From assembly GCA_002007465.1 (NCBI GenBank), contig LNAC01000031.1:191750-255749 (forward strand): a DNA stretch of 64,000 nucleotides, read 5' to 3'. The notes under the pieces were generated by a model. The model had not been told where the DNA came from, did no database searches, and saw nothing but the letters and a program-made list of their open reading frames with translations. Of the stretch, positions 12,055-23,763 are shown piece by piece (position 1 is the stretch's first letter; every line of letters starts with the position of its first letter). This DNA is from Ailurus styani. Taxonomy: Eukaryota > Chordata > Mammalia > Carnivora > Ailuridae. The position numbers were made by a program, and so were the translations under genes.

Positions 12055-12255
12055 TTTTTAAAAGATTTTTTATTTATTTATTTGACACAGAGAGAGAGAC
12101 CAGATCACAAGTAGGCAGAGAGGCAGACAGAGAGAGAGGAGGAAGCAGGCTCCCTGCTGAGCAGAGAACCCGATGTGGGCCTCGATCCCAGGACCCTGAG
12201 ATCATGACCTGAGCCGAAAGCAGAGGCTTTAACCCACTGAGCCACCCAGGTGCCC
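12055..12255 (-). mobile_element. CAN-SINE, young subfamily copy
   Basis: Poly(T)/attttttatttatttattt, GA-rich, tgagatcatgacctgagccg, ending gagccacccaggtgccc. Perfect 17-bp TSD TGGACAGATATAGCATT at 12038-12054 and 12256-12272. Three open frames in this stretch are readings of the SINE. Confidence 0.97.
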
Positions 12256-12272
12256 TGGACAGATATAGCATT

Positions 12273-13249
12273 AAAGATGCTTTGGGGCATTTTTTTAAAA
12301 ATAAAAAACAAAGAGGTTCATGAATAACTTCATGAGACTTCTCCATAAACTGGACAGACTTTTTAATAGAATTTTACCTAAAGTCAAAGTCAAGTCATTT
12401 TTCCTCCCAATAGGGAGGAAGCTAGGTTCTACATAAAAGAGTTTGTATTTAAGATGTTTCTTTTTCTCACAAAGGAGTAAGCAGAATAGAGAAAGTGAAC
12501 AAAACCTGAGACAGTCTGTGAGATTATTTTTCAATATTTTTGCATTTTTAATATATGATAAAATATATAAGAACTTGATCGATATTTTAGAGGACTACTG
12601 TACCTGAGTTTTGTCACAGGTTTTCAGTACCTGTGTTTTTATTTTTCTATATAATTATGCTGGTGCCAAGTAAAAATCCTTTTATTATTGTAAATAAATA
12701 AGAACAGGCGTTGTTTTAATATTTAAATGATGTCTTGGCTTCTAGGGAAGGTTTACTGATGTCACTATGAGCTGAATTTAAAGGATTATCAATAGTTGAT
12801 GTGTCTGCACTTACATATATTTTATGTTCATACTCACATAATGTACTACATTCTTGTCTTTAAGTTGTTTCACATGATTATTGTTTTGTAATTTTTGACA
12901 ATATTCAACTATATCCATTATTTTCACATGACTTTTTAAAAATGTGACCACACTATAATTTTGTCCATATACAAAAAAAAAGTCCATAACACATATGCAT
13001 GTACTTACACATATGTAATATAAATGTGTGGGTGTTTATAGTGTAAGTAAATCTATAGACCTATTTTTAAATTTCCTCAATATCCCACAGGAAGGATATA
13101 TTTGGTCATTTTTTTCATCTTTACTTATCTTTTAGACTTTGGGTGACAATGATGTATAAATGGAGGCTCATCAGTTGTGACAAGTACATGACACCAGTGA
13201 GGGATGTTGGTAACAGGGGAAGGTATCCATGTCTTTGGAGGTAGGGGTG
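12273..13249. other. A+T-rich sequence, nothing recognised
   Basis: No gene; no repeat family recognised. Runs of tttt and acatat motifs are ordinary low-complexity DNA. Confidence 0.5.
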
Positions 13250-13318
13250 TGCTATGATCTGAATGTCCGCATCTGTCCAAAACCCATGTGCTGAAATCCT
13301 AACCCAAAGTGACAGTAT
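13250..13318 (+). mobile_element. MLT1A-type LTR, 5' piece (split)
   Basis: tgctatgatctgaatgtccg and ctgaaatcctaacccaaagt match the start of MLT1A. The LTR is interrupted at 13318 by the solo LTR and resumes at 13704 after the duplicated GTAT. Confidence 0.85.
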
Positions 13319-13699
13319 TGATGAAAGACAGTTGGGAGAAAGGCAGGCAGGGACAAGGGTTGCCCCTACCCTAAAGGAAACCACCCTTAAAAGGATTTTA
13401 TACCATCCTGGGAGGAGCCTTCCACCCTTTCCCATGTGATAGATGACAAAACCTGATTGGGTGTCAGGTGCAGGGAGGGTTAATCAAATTAAAACAGACC
13501 TGCCAACAAGCCAATGAAAACCCCCAGACTTAGAAACTCTGGTGGTAAACCTCTTGGGTCTCTTCTCTCTTTGGGAGCTTTGTACCATCACTTTACTATC
13601 ACTCCGTAAACTTGGCTGCTTTGCTGCCCACCACTCTTCATTCTTTGAAGCCGCGTGACCAAGAACCTCAGGCGCCAAAGGAGAAGAAATCCTGTAACA
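13319..13699 (+). mobile_element. Solo ERV1-type LTR nested in MLT1A
   Basis: A 381-bp element beginning TG and ending CA is flanked on both sides by GTAT (13315-13318 and 13700-13703). A 4-bp duplication is what class I (gammaretrovirus-like) integration makes. Its left and right neighbours join into one continuous MLT1A LTR, which proves the boundaries. No internal gag/pol sequence adjoins it, so it is a solo LTR left by recombination between two LTRs. The frames at 13121-13435 and 13484-13738 merely cross it. Strand is the reading direction assumed from the CCAAT-like U3 part lying left and the U5-like part right. Confidence 0.85.
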
Positions 13700-13703
13700 G
13701 TAT

Positions 13704-13998
13704 TTGGAAGGGGGGCCTTTGGGAGGTGATGAGGCCAAGAGGCCTCAATCATTAGGACTCTGCCCATGAAATTAATATCCTTACAAAAGAGACCCCAGAG
13801 AGCTAGCTAGTCCCTTCCACTAGTGAGGTTACAGTAAGGAGATGGCCATCTAATAAGGAAGCAGTTCTCACTAGACACTGAATCTGCCAGTGCCATCAGC
13901 TTGGACTTCCGGCCCCCAGAACTGGGAGAAATAAAATTCTCTTGTTTATAAGCCACCCACTCTATGGTATTCTGTCATAAAAGCCTGTTTGTTAACTT
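13704..13998 (+). mobile_element. MLT1A-type LTR, 3' piece (split)
   Basis: Resumes with gcctttgggaggtgatgagg, then aatatccttacaaaagagac, cactagacactgaatctgcc, ttggacttccggcccccaga, agaaataaaattctcttg (polyadenylation region) and ctatggtattctgtcataaa, the MLT1A 3' end. Confidence 0.88.
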
Positions 13999-14239
13999 AT
14001 TTGTTTCTTTCCAATACAGCATTTGGCAGAGGAGCTCAGAACTCACAATTCATTTCCATGTTCTTTTTAACTCAAATTATATGTAATCATATTTTTCTTG
14101 TATTTCCCAGTATGTGATTATTTCCTGAAAATCTCTTTTATAAAGATATACATTAATTCCACTGGTATCAAAGAACATGTTCTGTAAATACACTTTTGAC
14201 AGAGTAGGCAGTTAGCTAGGTTTGAACAGGATTTTCCAA

Positions 14240-14755
14240 CTATTAAAAAAAAGAAAAATCCAGAAATCGCCAACCACCCCCATCCCCCCAGGGCTGCAAA
14301 GGGGAAGTTTCAAACACCAGGGGAATGAAGGGAGCCCTAGGGCACAGGAGCTCTTCCCTATATTCACTGCCCTAAAGTAACCTACGGTTTCATTATAATA
14401 TGTTTACACTGTGGTTTTGACCCCTCCTTGAGAGGGATGCCTGCTTTGACATTTCTGATCATTTTTGCTAAAGATCATACATGGTCCTAACCTCCCCCTC
14501 CCAACCTATGGGACGATGGTGATCGGAGAACCCTCAAACAAAGACCGCCCCAACCGCGAACCTTCAAGCTAAATACAGATAAAAGGAGAACATACCCTTA
14601 ACCCTGGTGCAGTTGCCACCTCCGGGCCTGACCACTTCCCTGTCTTGAGAGTGTCTTTTCTCTTTAACTGCCATTAAATTCTTAACTTGAGTGTTTGCCT
14701 CTGAATTCTTTCTTGTCAGAACCGAGGTGGGCCTGGAGGCACAGAAGGAATCCAC
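14240..14755 (+). mobile_element. Possible ERV LTR, ends not resolved
   Basis: A G+C-richer block that ends in U5-like text: ctctttaactgccattaaat, ttcttaacttgagtgtttgc, ctctgaattctttcttgtca. Such wording (ATTAAA-like signal followed by a T-rich tract and ttctttctt) is typical of class I LTRs. I could not find matching TG...CA termini with a duplication, so the call is tentative and the edges are approximate. A unique mid-GC sequence is the alternative. Confidence 0.4.
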
Positions 14756-17706
14756 CTTTGATATTGCCTTGATAAGACTTGCTTTATGGCCTAAGGCTAT
14801 ACTAAATGAGGGTAAAAGTCACCTGTGTACCTCAATAAGGTTTTTTGTGTTACTGTTAAATTCATTGTCTCTAGCTATTGTGTCAATTCTGCCTTTGTTA
14901 CTGTGCAAATCTCATATCCTTACTGATTTTTCTGCTTTTTTTAATAAAAGTTTTAAGAACACTGTCTTAAAATAGTCTCTTATTTTTGAGAACTTCCTAG
15001 GGGTTTTTTTTGTTGTTTTTAAAATTTTTTTAATTTAAAAAGTTTTTAAAAATTAATTTTGCCAATTTCTAAAAATATTTTGAGTATATTATTTGTTGCA
15101 CATTAATTTTGCACTTAAATTCAGGATGGTGGACTATTTTCACATGAAGTTTTCCTTTTTCTCAAATAATACTTCTCGCATTCAAGTCTATTCTGTCTGA
15201 TACTACTTTAAGGGGTGCTTATTATAAATTTACATATTTCTCCTTTCAATATTTTTGAATCCCTATGTATAAGATAAATCTCTTAAAAGAAGCATATACT
15301 AGGCTCTGCATTTTTTTAATAAATGCTGACCATCTTTGTCTTTTAACTGAGATTTTTGTCTTTTCTAATCTTATGTAATTATTAATATAGTTGTATTTGA
15401 ATCAATAACATGCTAATCAATGTTTAACAACCATCTTTTAAAAATTATATATATACACAAATTATTTTATAAGTTTTACTGATATAAAAATATGTAGAGT
15501 ACAATTTTTAAATAATACTAAGTTTTAATAGTGAACTATGCCAAACAACAAATTGCACATAGCCAATTTATTCTCGCTGAATACCATCATTGCTTTTTGC
15601 CAAACTGTCGTATCTGCAGCCAAATTATGATTGCAAATGATGAACAGCTATAATTCCAACATAAATGTTTGTTGATATTTTTGTTATGAGTAAGTCAAAG
15701 TGTAACAAAAAACATATGTCAGAACTTCACTCTTGTCAATAATATGAACAACTTCTTTGCTTAATTAAACGATAGTTTTTGAAAACTGGAAGAACATTTT
15801 CTTAAAATTTTGTGCTGTTCACAATGAATAGAGACATGACACACTTAAAAGTTTAATTGTCACATTACTGTCATCCTGAACAACCAGCAATGCAATAATT
15901 TCAGCTCTGATTTGTACCATTTGTTAATTTTTGTGATGTAAAGTCTCCACCATGGCAGATTTCAAGCTATTGACATGATGTCACTGACCACGGTGTTGCC
16001 AAATAAGTGCAGTGGCAAACCATTTAACACCACATTTCCACCAGATACAATAGATGTTAAAAAAACAAAACCAGAAAGAAACCTAAACGTTACAACAAGA
16101 TTACAATATAGTAAAATAATTAGGAATTGTGGAGTCTAAGTTGTGGGAAGACACTTTCTTAATGGTGTGGAAGTGTTTGCTCTGTTTGACCTTTTTCTTA
16201 ATTTTATGATGTGAGAGACAGATTACTGACTTTTTCATAATGTGACATATTTTCTCCATATGCTAACTTGTTGCATATCATGAAGAAAACATTCTAAAAT
16301 TCTGACTCTTTTTGGTAAATATCTTATTACGCTTCCGGGTAAGTGAGAGAAATTTCCTACTCAAGTATGATGGACGACTTCATGCGTTCAGTGTGGTCTG
16401 TCAGAGAACATAATAAGCTCCTTGACAATGGACTTACACTAACAATATTTCCCTCACCTCCCCTCTTTTTTTTTTTCCAAAATGACAAAACCTTCTTTTG
16501 CTTTAGAATGGTACTGAAGTCACGAATACAATAAAGACATTCATTTTTTTAAGGACCAAGTACATTTGTAAAATTGTTTTAGTCTACAAAATGGTTTAGG
16601 AGCAATTTGTCAGTTGAGCCAATGTGATTAGACATTCAATTTTATGACTATTACTTTCCTTTCCCAAATAAACAAAATAATTAGAGAAAACAGTGAAGTC
16701 ACAATCCATTTAATACTCATAAAACCTTCCTGTTGATGTAGCTTTAGAACTGGGCAACTGAAGTAACTATTCATCTTGCTTTTAGAGTAATTGCAGTTTA
16801 AATGAGATCTCAGAGCAGAACAACCCCGTAATTAACCACCTTGCTTTTGGAACACCCTTTTATCAGTGTATGTCTTTGAAGCAGAACTAAAAGGAAATAA
16901 AATAATTTTCAACATACTATTTTTTTTCCTGAAGTAGTTTGTTTCAATTAATTTGCTGAATATAGGACATCCAATGAACCACAATGTTCATGTTACTTTA
17001 ATGCACTAAAAGCCTGGTTCTGTTTTCTGCATTTTATATTTCTTTCACCAAAAAGAGAATTATTGCTATCGACCATTTCCATTAGGTGTGTGCTTCTCCA
17101 AGTATTTTACGAAAGGTTTTATTTTATTTTACTCTTACCATTCTTGAGAATGAGGTTAATATGATTCCCCCATTTTATTGAAGGGTTCAACATCTATTTC
17201 TGTTTGTCTCCTTTGAAAAGAACTAAATGTTATGTTTTGTTCATCATTTATATGATGGAATGCACAGGTCACACTGGAAAAGACAAAGCAAGTGCTACAT
17301 CTCTGGTATTTTGGACCCCTGACTGCTTGAATTATTTGGAAGACAGTGGCACTACTCTCCAACTGTTTTATGTCAGGTGTACCATCTAAGGCTACAATTC
17401 TGAAGCAAGGTCCCCTAAGTTAATGACTTTGACTTTAAATGAACTAACAAAATATACTGGTAAGGACTAAAACAGTTATTTTAGGGCAATTTTTAAAAGT
17501 GGAAAACAGAAGAGATTCCCTTCTCCTTGCTAATCATAGCTAATCACATTAAGTATTTTCTTAAACAAGTCAGTAAATAAAATGTTTAGATCTCCTAGAG
17601 AAAACAAATATTCAATAAAGTCACTTAATTCAACAAAATTAATACATATTATTAATTTATTGCTTAATTAGTTGACTTTGAAAATGTCATATTATCTTCT
17701 CATATT
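14756..17706. other. Long stretch without recognised gene or repeat
   Basis: About 2.9 kb of mostly A+T-rich sequence. The section 15540-16040 is more balanced, with phrases such as caccatggcagatttcaagc and gacatgatgtcactgaccac. It is a candidate for an ancient unnamed repeat or conserved noncoding DNA, which I cannot decide from one sequence. A weak MIR-like fragment may lie at 17110-17190. Confidence 0.45.
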
Positions 17707-17719
17707 GGGTATCATTTTC

Positions 17720-17934
17720 CTTTTTTTTCTTTTTTTTTGTTTAAGATTTTATTTATTTATTTGACAAAGAGAGAGAGAGATCACAAATAGGCAGAGAGGT
17801 AGGCAGAGAGAGAGGAGGAAGCAGGCTCCCTGCTGAGCAGAGAGCCCTATGAGGGCCTCGATCCCAACACCCTGAGATCATGACCTGAGCCGAAAGCAGA
17901 GGCTTTAACCCACTGAGTCACCCAGGCGCCCTGA
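17720..17934 (-). mobile_element. CAN-SINE, young subfamily copy
   Basis: ttaagattttatttatttat, GA-rich, gaagcaggctccctgctgag, ending gagtcacccaggcgccct. Perfect 13-bp TSD GGGTATCATTTTC at 17707-17719 and 17935-17947. Confidence 0.97.
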
Positions 17935-17960
17935 GGGTATCATTTTCTGAGAACATTATT

Positions 17961-18095
17961 TGTTGAAAAGTTACAGGAAATAAAAAAATAGCAGTCCACT
18001 CAATAAAATATAAATTCTCAGAGTGTTGAAAAACTCTTTTGTCTCCAAAGTGTTCTGAACAGGGGAATAATTCGTTTCTTAATTTTAGCAGATAT
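17961..18095. repeat. Copy A of an old diverged sequence pair
   Basis: Shares ordered blocks with 21058-21186: tcaataaaatataaattctc versus tcaaataaaatataaactct, then gtgttgaaaaactctttt / atgttcaagatctttttt, aaagtgttctga / aaagtgctctga and tttcttaattttagca in both. This is roughly 70% similarity by eye. It may be two copies of an unnamed ancient repeat or an old local duplication. Confidence 0.55.
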
Positions 18096-19279
18096 TATCT
18101 GAATATCAGATAATCAGATCTGAACTACAAAGGTATTTCAGTTCTCTCCTGATGAAGTCAATCTCCTTCTACAGTTAGGAATTTAAGCAGTGATTCAAAA
18201 AATTCAATGACTCCCCACCCATAGTACTGATTTTGAGAGGATCAAACAAACTTAATCACTGCTTCTTCCTCTATCTGTGAAGTAGTAACTTGTTTCCATC
18301 TTTTATACACTAGACAACTGGCATTAATGATAGCCTCGTTTTCTTTCATGGTTTGAGATGTAGGCATCCTCTGCTCCCTGACAGAGATGCTACAAAGCCA
18401 ACGTGTTAAACAGCTCTCTCAGTGATGGTTGATAAGTTCAGATATGCAAAGAGAGAGAAAGCATTGCCACTGGGAAAATGAACAATTCCTTGGCATATCA
18501 AACAAACAGCTATGCAAGGGCCCTGTGACCGAGAGCCTAACACACACTCCTTGGCTCCATTCATAAAATTCTTTTTTTCTCAACTCACAAATTCTGCTTC
18601 TCCTTCCAAATATTTAAGATTTTCCTGTCCAATGTCTAATAAATCTACATTCCAGAATGTGTTCTCACAAACACCTCAACACTTTAATCTCACTCCATTC
18701 TACTTCATTCAACTGCACAACTTGTCTATGCCAACATTATCTAGCTCTTCTTTTGCTCACTCAGCTTTTCTCTATAGACTACACTAGCACTTTTTCTTAT
18801 TTCTCTTTTCATTTTCCTCCCAGTCCTACATTACAAAAAGCCCATACCCTGTTTGCAAAGTTCAAATCAGAAGCAAATGAGTAGAAAGTTTAGAAGGTAG
18901 AAAAGGGAAAATGCATTGAAAATATTTGTTTCCTTATCAAGGCCAATTGGGGGGAGGGTATTGGTTTTATGTAGTGTAAATGGAAATTAAGAAAAAAAAG
19001 ACAAAGAAGAAGACTTTTCATTTGGTGACTTACAGTCAAATGAAGTGTCTTGACACTAACAATTTTGGCGGTCACAGTAGACACACAAAATTTTCATGCC
19101 CCTAAGGAAAAGAGTGTGGGAACAGTCCCTATGTCATTAAAGCAAAATCAATTTATAATTTCTGTGAACAGATACTGGACCTTGGAAATCTTGTTCCCAT
19201 TAAAAAAAATAAAACACATAAAACTTAACCAGTTGCCTTTAATGTTTATCACCTGGTGTCAACCTAACGTAAGGGAATG
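18096..19279. other. Unassigned sequence
   Basis: No gene. It includes a 9-bp-arm inverted repeat (attatctga ATA tcagataat) near 18095-18115. Open frames at 18512-18787 and 18657-18884 are short overlapping chance frames. Confidence 0.5.
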
Positions 19280-19720
19280 AAATGGGATGTGGGGTCAAAA
19301 GACTTGGTTTGAATCAGGCCTCTTTTCCATGTTCACTCTGGGTTCAAACAAGTTTCCATTAATTGCTGGAGTAGTTTTCTTAGATGTAATAAGAAATTTC
19401 TCATTAAACTTGAAGAGTTGCTGTGAGAATTAAACATAATGTGCATCTTTTATTTTTTTTTTTTTGACAGAGAGAGAGAGAGAGATCACAAGTAGGCAGA
19501 GAGGCAGGCAGAGAGAGAGGAGGAAGCAGGCTCCCCGCTGAGCAGGGAGCCCGATGCGGGGCTCGATTCCAGGACCCTGAGATCATGACCTGAGCCGAAA
19601 GCAGAGGCTTTAACCCACTGAGCCACCCAGGCAACCCCTAAACATAATGTATATCAACCATAGGTCCTTAGATATAGATAAAGAGTATCTGTATAGTTAG
19701 ATAAAAGGATCTAGTACTTG
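19280..19720 (+). mobile_element. MIR SINE relic, split by a CAN-SINE
   Basis: gtggggtcaaaagacttggt and ttgaatcaggcctcttttcc correspond to the MIR head and core (tcagaagacctgggttcgaa). ctgtgagaattaaacataat corresponds to the MIR 3' core (gtgaggattaaatgagataa). The CAN-SINE 19443-19638 sits in the 3' part. Confidence 0.65.
19443..19638 (-). mobile_element. CAN-SINE, young subfamily copy
   Basis: Poly(T), gacagagagagagagagaga, gaagcaggctccccgctgag, ending gagccacccaggcaacccc. Perfect TSD TAAACATAATGT at 19431-19442 and 19639-19650, lying within the MIR relic. Confidence 0.96.
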
Positions 19721-21057
19721 GTGGGTGCTAGATGAATAACACTAAAATTTTCTTATACTTTTGGTTTTTTGATCAATTAAATATATATTTACATATATAT
19801 GCAAGTTCATTTATGTATTTACTTATTCATCAAGGATACGTTTGTTTGACATAAAATATGGGTGCAAAAATAAAGAATACATGTATTTCTCATTATTACC
19901 TTTACAGTGATGTTTGCTTTCTGTTCTTCAAAGAAATCCCTAATGTCTAAAAGAAGTCTGAAAAGGAAAAGGAAAAGAAAAAAGTGAACTTGTTAAAGAT
20001 TACTCACCAAACACAGCATGAATAACTATCTCTGTGTTATAACTCTAAACGCCTTGATGAAAGCTGACATAGACTTCTTAAAATTAAATTATAATGTGAT
20101 TAAGCCAATGATCATTATAAGAACATTAATTAAATCTGCCACTTTGGGCCACATGATCGAATTTTTCTTTAATAAGTTTCATAGGTCAAAAGCTCTCAAA
20201 TGAGCTAACCAGAAATTCCTGAGCAGGTGATCACATGAACACTTAAAGTCACTCGAGCGGTGCAATATGAAATTAAACTCCATATTTACACACACATCTT
20301 TTATTAGACATGTATTTACTCAAATTACAGAAAATATTGAAAAGCTTGAATGAAACCATGCATGTTATCTCTGCTTAGAGTAAAGAACACTTTCATGAAT
20401 TTTTGTGGTAAAAATGTTGTTTTTCTGAGCTCAAGTAACCTCAAATTTTCATCACCAAAGTGAGCATTATCATTTCAGATTAGCAAGATGTTTTTGCTCA
20501 CTCCTAATCTTTCAATGTCATATTCATTGACTAAAACACAAAAATTCATAATTTTTATAGGTTTTCATCTAGTGGGTTGGGTATATATTAAACCTATACA
20601 CTGAAATAATTGAGAAATGAAAATACAGAGACGTTCATTGTATTAAGTGGACTTATAAAGAAGGTAGCATGAATGTCTTAAAATATACTTTCATTTTTGA
20701 GGATTATTTTGTGTTGCCTCATATTATCTGCATTTCTTTCACATATCAGTTCATGCTTAACCTTATGTCTAAATATAGTTCAAAAACTATGGTTTGAGTA
20801 ATTTATCTGGAAAAAATAGCACTATTTGGTTAATGAGTTAAAAGCTTAAGTTAAAGAATGAGCAAGTTTTATCTCATTCCCACTATACTCTCCATATACT
20901 TTTTTGGCTGAAGCCAAAGGGCTAAAACTATAGGTGAAATTAGCAGATGCTCAGTTAATAGTTATTATTAACATCTAATTAGTTGTCTTTCAGACTGTCA
21001 CACTGGTTATTTTTTTTTCCCTTTGAACATCATCAGAATGACAAATTCTATGTTAAA
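19721..21057. other. A+T-rich sequence, nothing recognised
   Basis: No supported gene. The 61-codon frame at 20018-20203 is isolated and shows no known domain. Confidence 0.5.
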
Positions 21058-21186
21058 ATGTTGAGGAAATTTTTAAAATAAGTTAAAAGTCCATCAAATA
21101 AAATATAAACTCTCAAAATGTTCAAGATCTTTTTTACCCTAAAGTGCTCTGATTATAAGAACATTTAATTTCTTAATTTTAGCAAT
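21058..21186. repeat. Copy B of an old diverged sequence pair
   Basis: Partner of 17961-18095, same orientation, about 3.1 kb downstream. The best conserved blocks are aataaaatataaactctcaa and tttcttaattttagca. Confidence 0.55.
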
Positions 21187-21499
21187 TTGTATGAGTTGCA
21201 GCAATCACAATTTATAAAACCATAGTTAAAAAAAGAAAAATATAGAAAAGATTTGTGAGTAATTCTGGAGTTATTACAATTGTCAAATCAGAGTTAACTT
21301 GATAATTTCTACCTTCTTCATTTTTTAAATGTCTAGGGTTTAATATTTTGAATCTTATCGGCTCAACACACAATATTTCTTTCTTGGTTTTATACTGACT
21401 CTGTTGTGGTCACTGGGCGATGTCTATATTTCCATATCTATATTAGCAGATTGACCAAATAAAGCAGGGTAAATCAAGGCGCAAAATATAAACATACAT

Positions 21500-21720
21500 A
21501 TATTTAAGAATTCATTTATTTATTCATTTGAGAGAGAGTGTGCACATATGCAGGCACATGAGTGCAGCAGAGGGGGAAGGAGAGGGAAAGAATCTTAAGC
21601 AGACTCTGAGATGAGCAGGAAGCTCCATGGGGTTCCATCATAGGACCCTGAGATCATGCATGACCTAAGCCAAAACCAAGAGCCTTGGAGGCTTAACTGA
21701 CTGAGCCACCCAGGCACCCC
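21500..21720 (-). mobile_element. CAN-SINE, older subfamily
   Basis: ttcatttatttattcatttg, then gagagagagtgtgcacatat, gagatcatgcatgacctaag (with a small duplication of atgc), ending gagccacccaggcacccc. The TSD is imperfect: ggcgcaaaatata (around 21478) versus gggcacaaattata (after 21720). The divergence from the young copies marks an older subfamily. Confidence 0.9.
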
Positions 21721-23571
21721 AGGGCACAAATTATATTTAACAATAAATTTTAACAGCACAATTTGAACTCTACTATATTACTTTTTAAAAATTTATTTAT
21801 TTATTTTGCTAGTCACATTCCAAATCACATTTTAGGATAGAAATCTGACTCAGTTACTGTGGAATATTTTATCAAAACGCATTGAAATAATATTCATTTA
21901 AGCCTAAATTTGGGGGGAGGGGTCAATGGCCTTTCCTAAATGCTCTGAGGCTCCTTTAGTAGCAAAAGCAAGTCTAGGGACACCTCCAATGTACCATTCC
22001 TAGTACATTGTAGTCTTCCATACCTTGGCAATCAAACTGAGGTTCTTGGATACTGATCTACCAGAGTAATCCTCAATTTTAGATTTTGTTCTATATTTCA
22101 GTTTTAAGTACTTGTGAAGAACCAAACAGCTTCAAAACACCAGGTCTGATATCCTTTTAGGAATAATGCTGGGAACCAAATCAACTTTAGGAAAGAATTA
22201 TAGTAAAGCAGTATCAGTTCAGTCTTTTAGTAGGAAACTGGCTTAAATGGTAATGTCTAGTTGATATTGAGATTTACTCCATGTATTTAAGAAGTTTTAC
22301 TTAGCAACTGAATTCTATAAATATGTTTAGGTTAAGTTTATTAAACTATTTATGATGATAAAAATTATCCAAGTACTTTAGGAGATTATGGTAACAGATA
22401 AATAAGGCATATGACATTCACTGGCAAATACAATTACATTGAAAAATTATATTTCTTCAAATATCTTAAAAATTACAGCTTTTAGAGTAACGGATTTTTG
22501 TGTCCTGCTTTCAGTGATATTAACTGTATTGCCTACCTTTTACAATATTTAACATATTTTATTTTGCCAACTGATGGTAACACATAATTTATTCATATTT
22601 ATTTATATGATATGTACATTTGAAAATTATTGAAAAAATAATTCATTATATAATACAAAATAATATAAGCAAAATAGTTCTATTTATTCAGTAGATTTCT
22701 AAGGAAATATACTCACAGAATAAACTATATCTATGTCTAAGAATACAGCAGATGATACCAATTATTTAAAAGCAAAGCTTCTGTAACTTACTCTGTAATT
22801 TATTAACCTATTGTTAGGAACAGAGTAGTTCTTTGATATTAATTCATGGAACTTAATTTGAATAATTCTCTTGCTAATTTATTCATAAAACAGAAAGATA
22901 ATAATGATGAATTCTGCTTAGTGTTTTTTACATGTCATTCAATACTTTGACGTACTTAAAAAGTATCTATGAAAATGGATAAATATTCATTCAAGGTTTT
23001 GATCTCTCTAATAAAGATATTTTCAAATCATTTTGAAAAAAGAACTTTAGAAAAATAGCTGTGACTGAAGTCTTCTTACATTATTCTAACAAAGTAGATT
23101 TAAAATAATATGTAACCATAAAAAGGCCAAGGAATTTCCCCTGAGAAATGAAGTAAAACTATAATCAAAACAAAAAAACTGTTAGACTTCAAAGAAAAAC
23201 CAAAAGTTTGTACTAGGGTGACCCAGGAAAGTGTGAAGCTAATCAGAAGTGACTTAAATCATCAAATAGGTGTGTTTTTCTGCCATATTTCCATAAAACT
23301 CCATAGATTTTTAATTGGGTACTTAAAAGTGGACAGTGGCCTCAATTAGTGGATGTCACTTTCTGAGCAGCCGTCAAAATCAACCCAGACCCTGGCAGGC
23401 TAAAAACCTCAAAGGAATGACTTCTTTCTCTTTGTTCCCTGTCTGGGGTGTCTGCCTCCCTCCTTCCGAGCTACAGATCTCATCACTCAGCCCCATGATT
23501 GCCCTGGCAGGTCATGCACCAGGCCTTCAAGGAGATTGGCCAGTCAGCAAATTTTAAAACTAGGTGATCCA
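21721..23571. other. A+T-rich sequence, nothing recognised
   Basis: 1.85 kb, A+T-rich apart from 23330-23530, which is more balanced. The 73-codon frame at 23336-23557 has no recognisable domain and no conserved context, so it is not called as a gene. Confidence 0.5.
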
Positions 23572-23763
23572 ATCCAGCCTCCTCTTTGTTTTTGTAAATA
23601 AAGTTTTACTAGATCACAGCACACCCTTCCATTTACAAATGGTCTCAGGCTGCTGCTGGCACTACAAAGGTACAGTTGAACAATTACAACAGAACCTGCA
23701 TAGCCTGCAAAACATAAAAAGTTAGTATCTGGTCCTTTACAGAAATGGTTTGCTGACCTCTGC
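23572..23763 (-). mobile_element. MER20 (hAT-Charlie DNA transposon relic)
   Basis: On the plus strand it reads tttttgtaaataaagtttta, ggtcctttacagaaatggtt and tgctgacctctg. The complement is the MER20 terminus cagaggtcagcaaac and its aaaactttatttacaaaaac block. MER20 is a nonautonomous hAT family; in other mammals some copies act as enhancers, but nothing here shows activity. Confidence 0.85.

Noticed and set aside
14173..14182. GAACATGTTC, a perfect p53-type half-site
   Set aside because: A lone 10-bp palindrome is expected by chance in 64 kb and no second half-site adjoins it.
18095..18115. Inverted repeat attatctga-ATA-tcagataat
   Set aside because: Nine-bp arms in A+T-rich DNA are likely by chance and nothing around supports a terminator or RNA gene.
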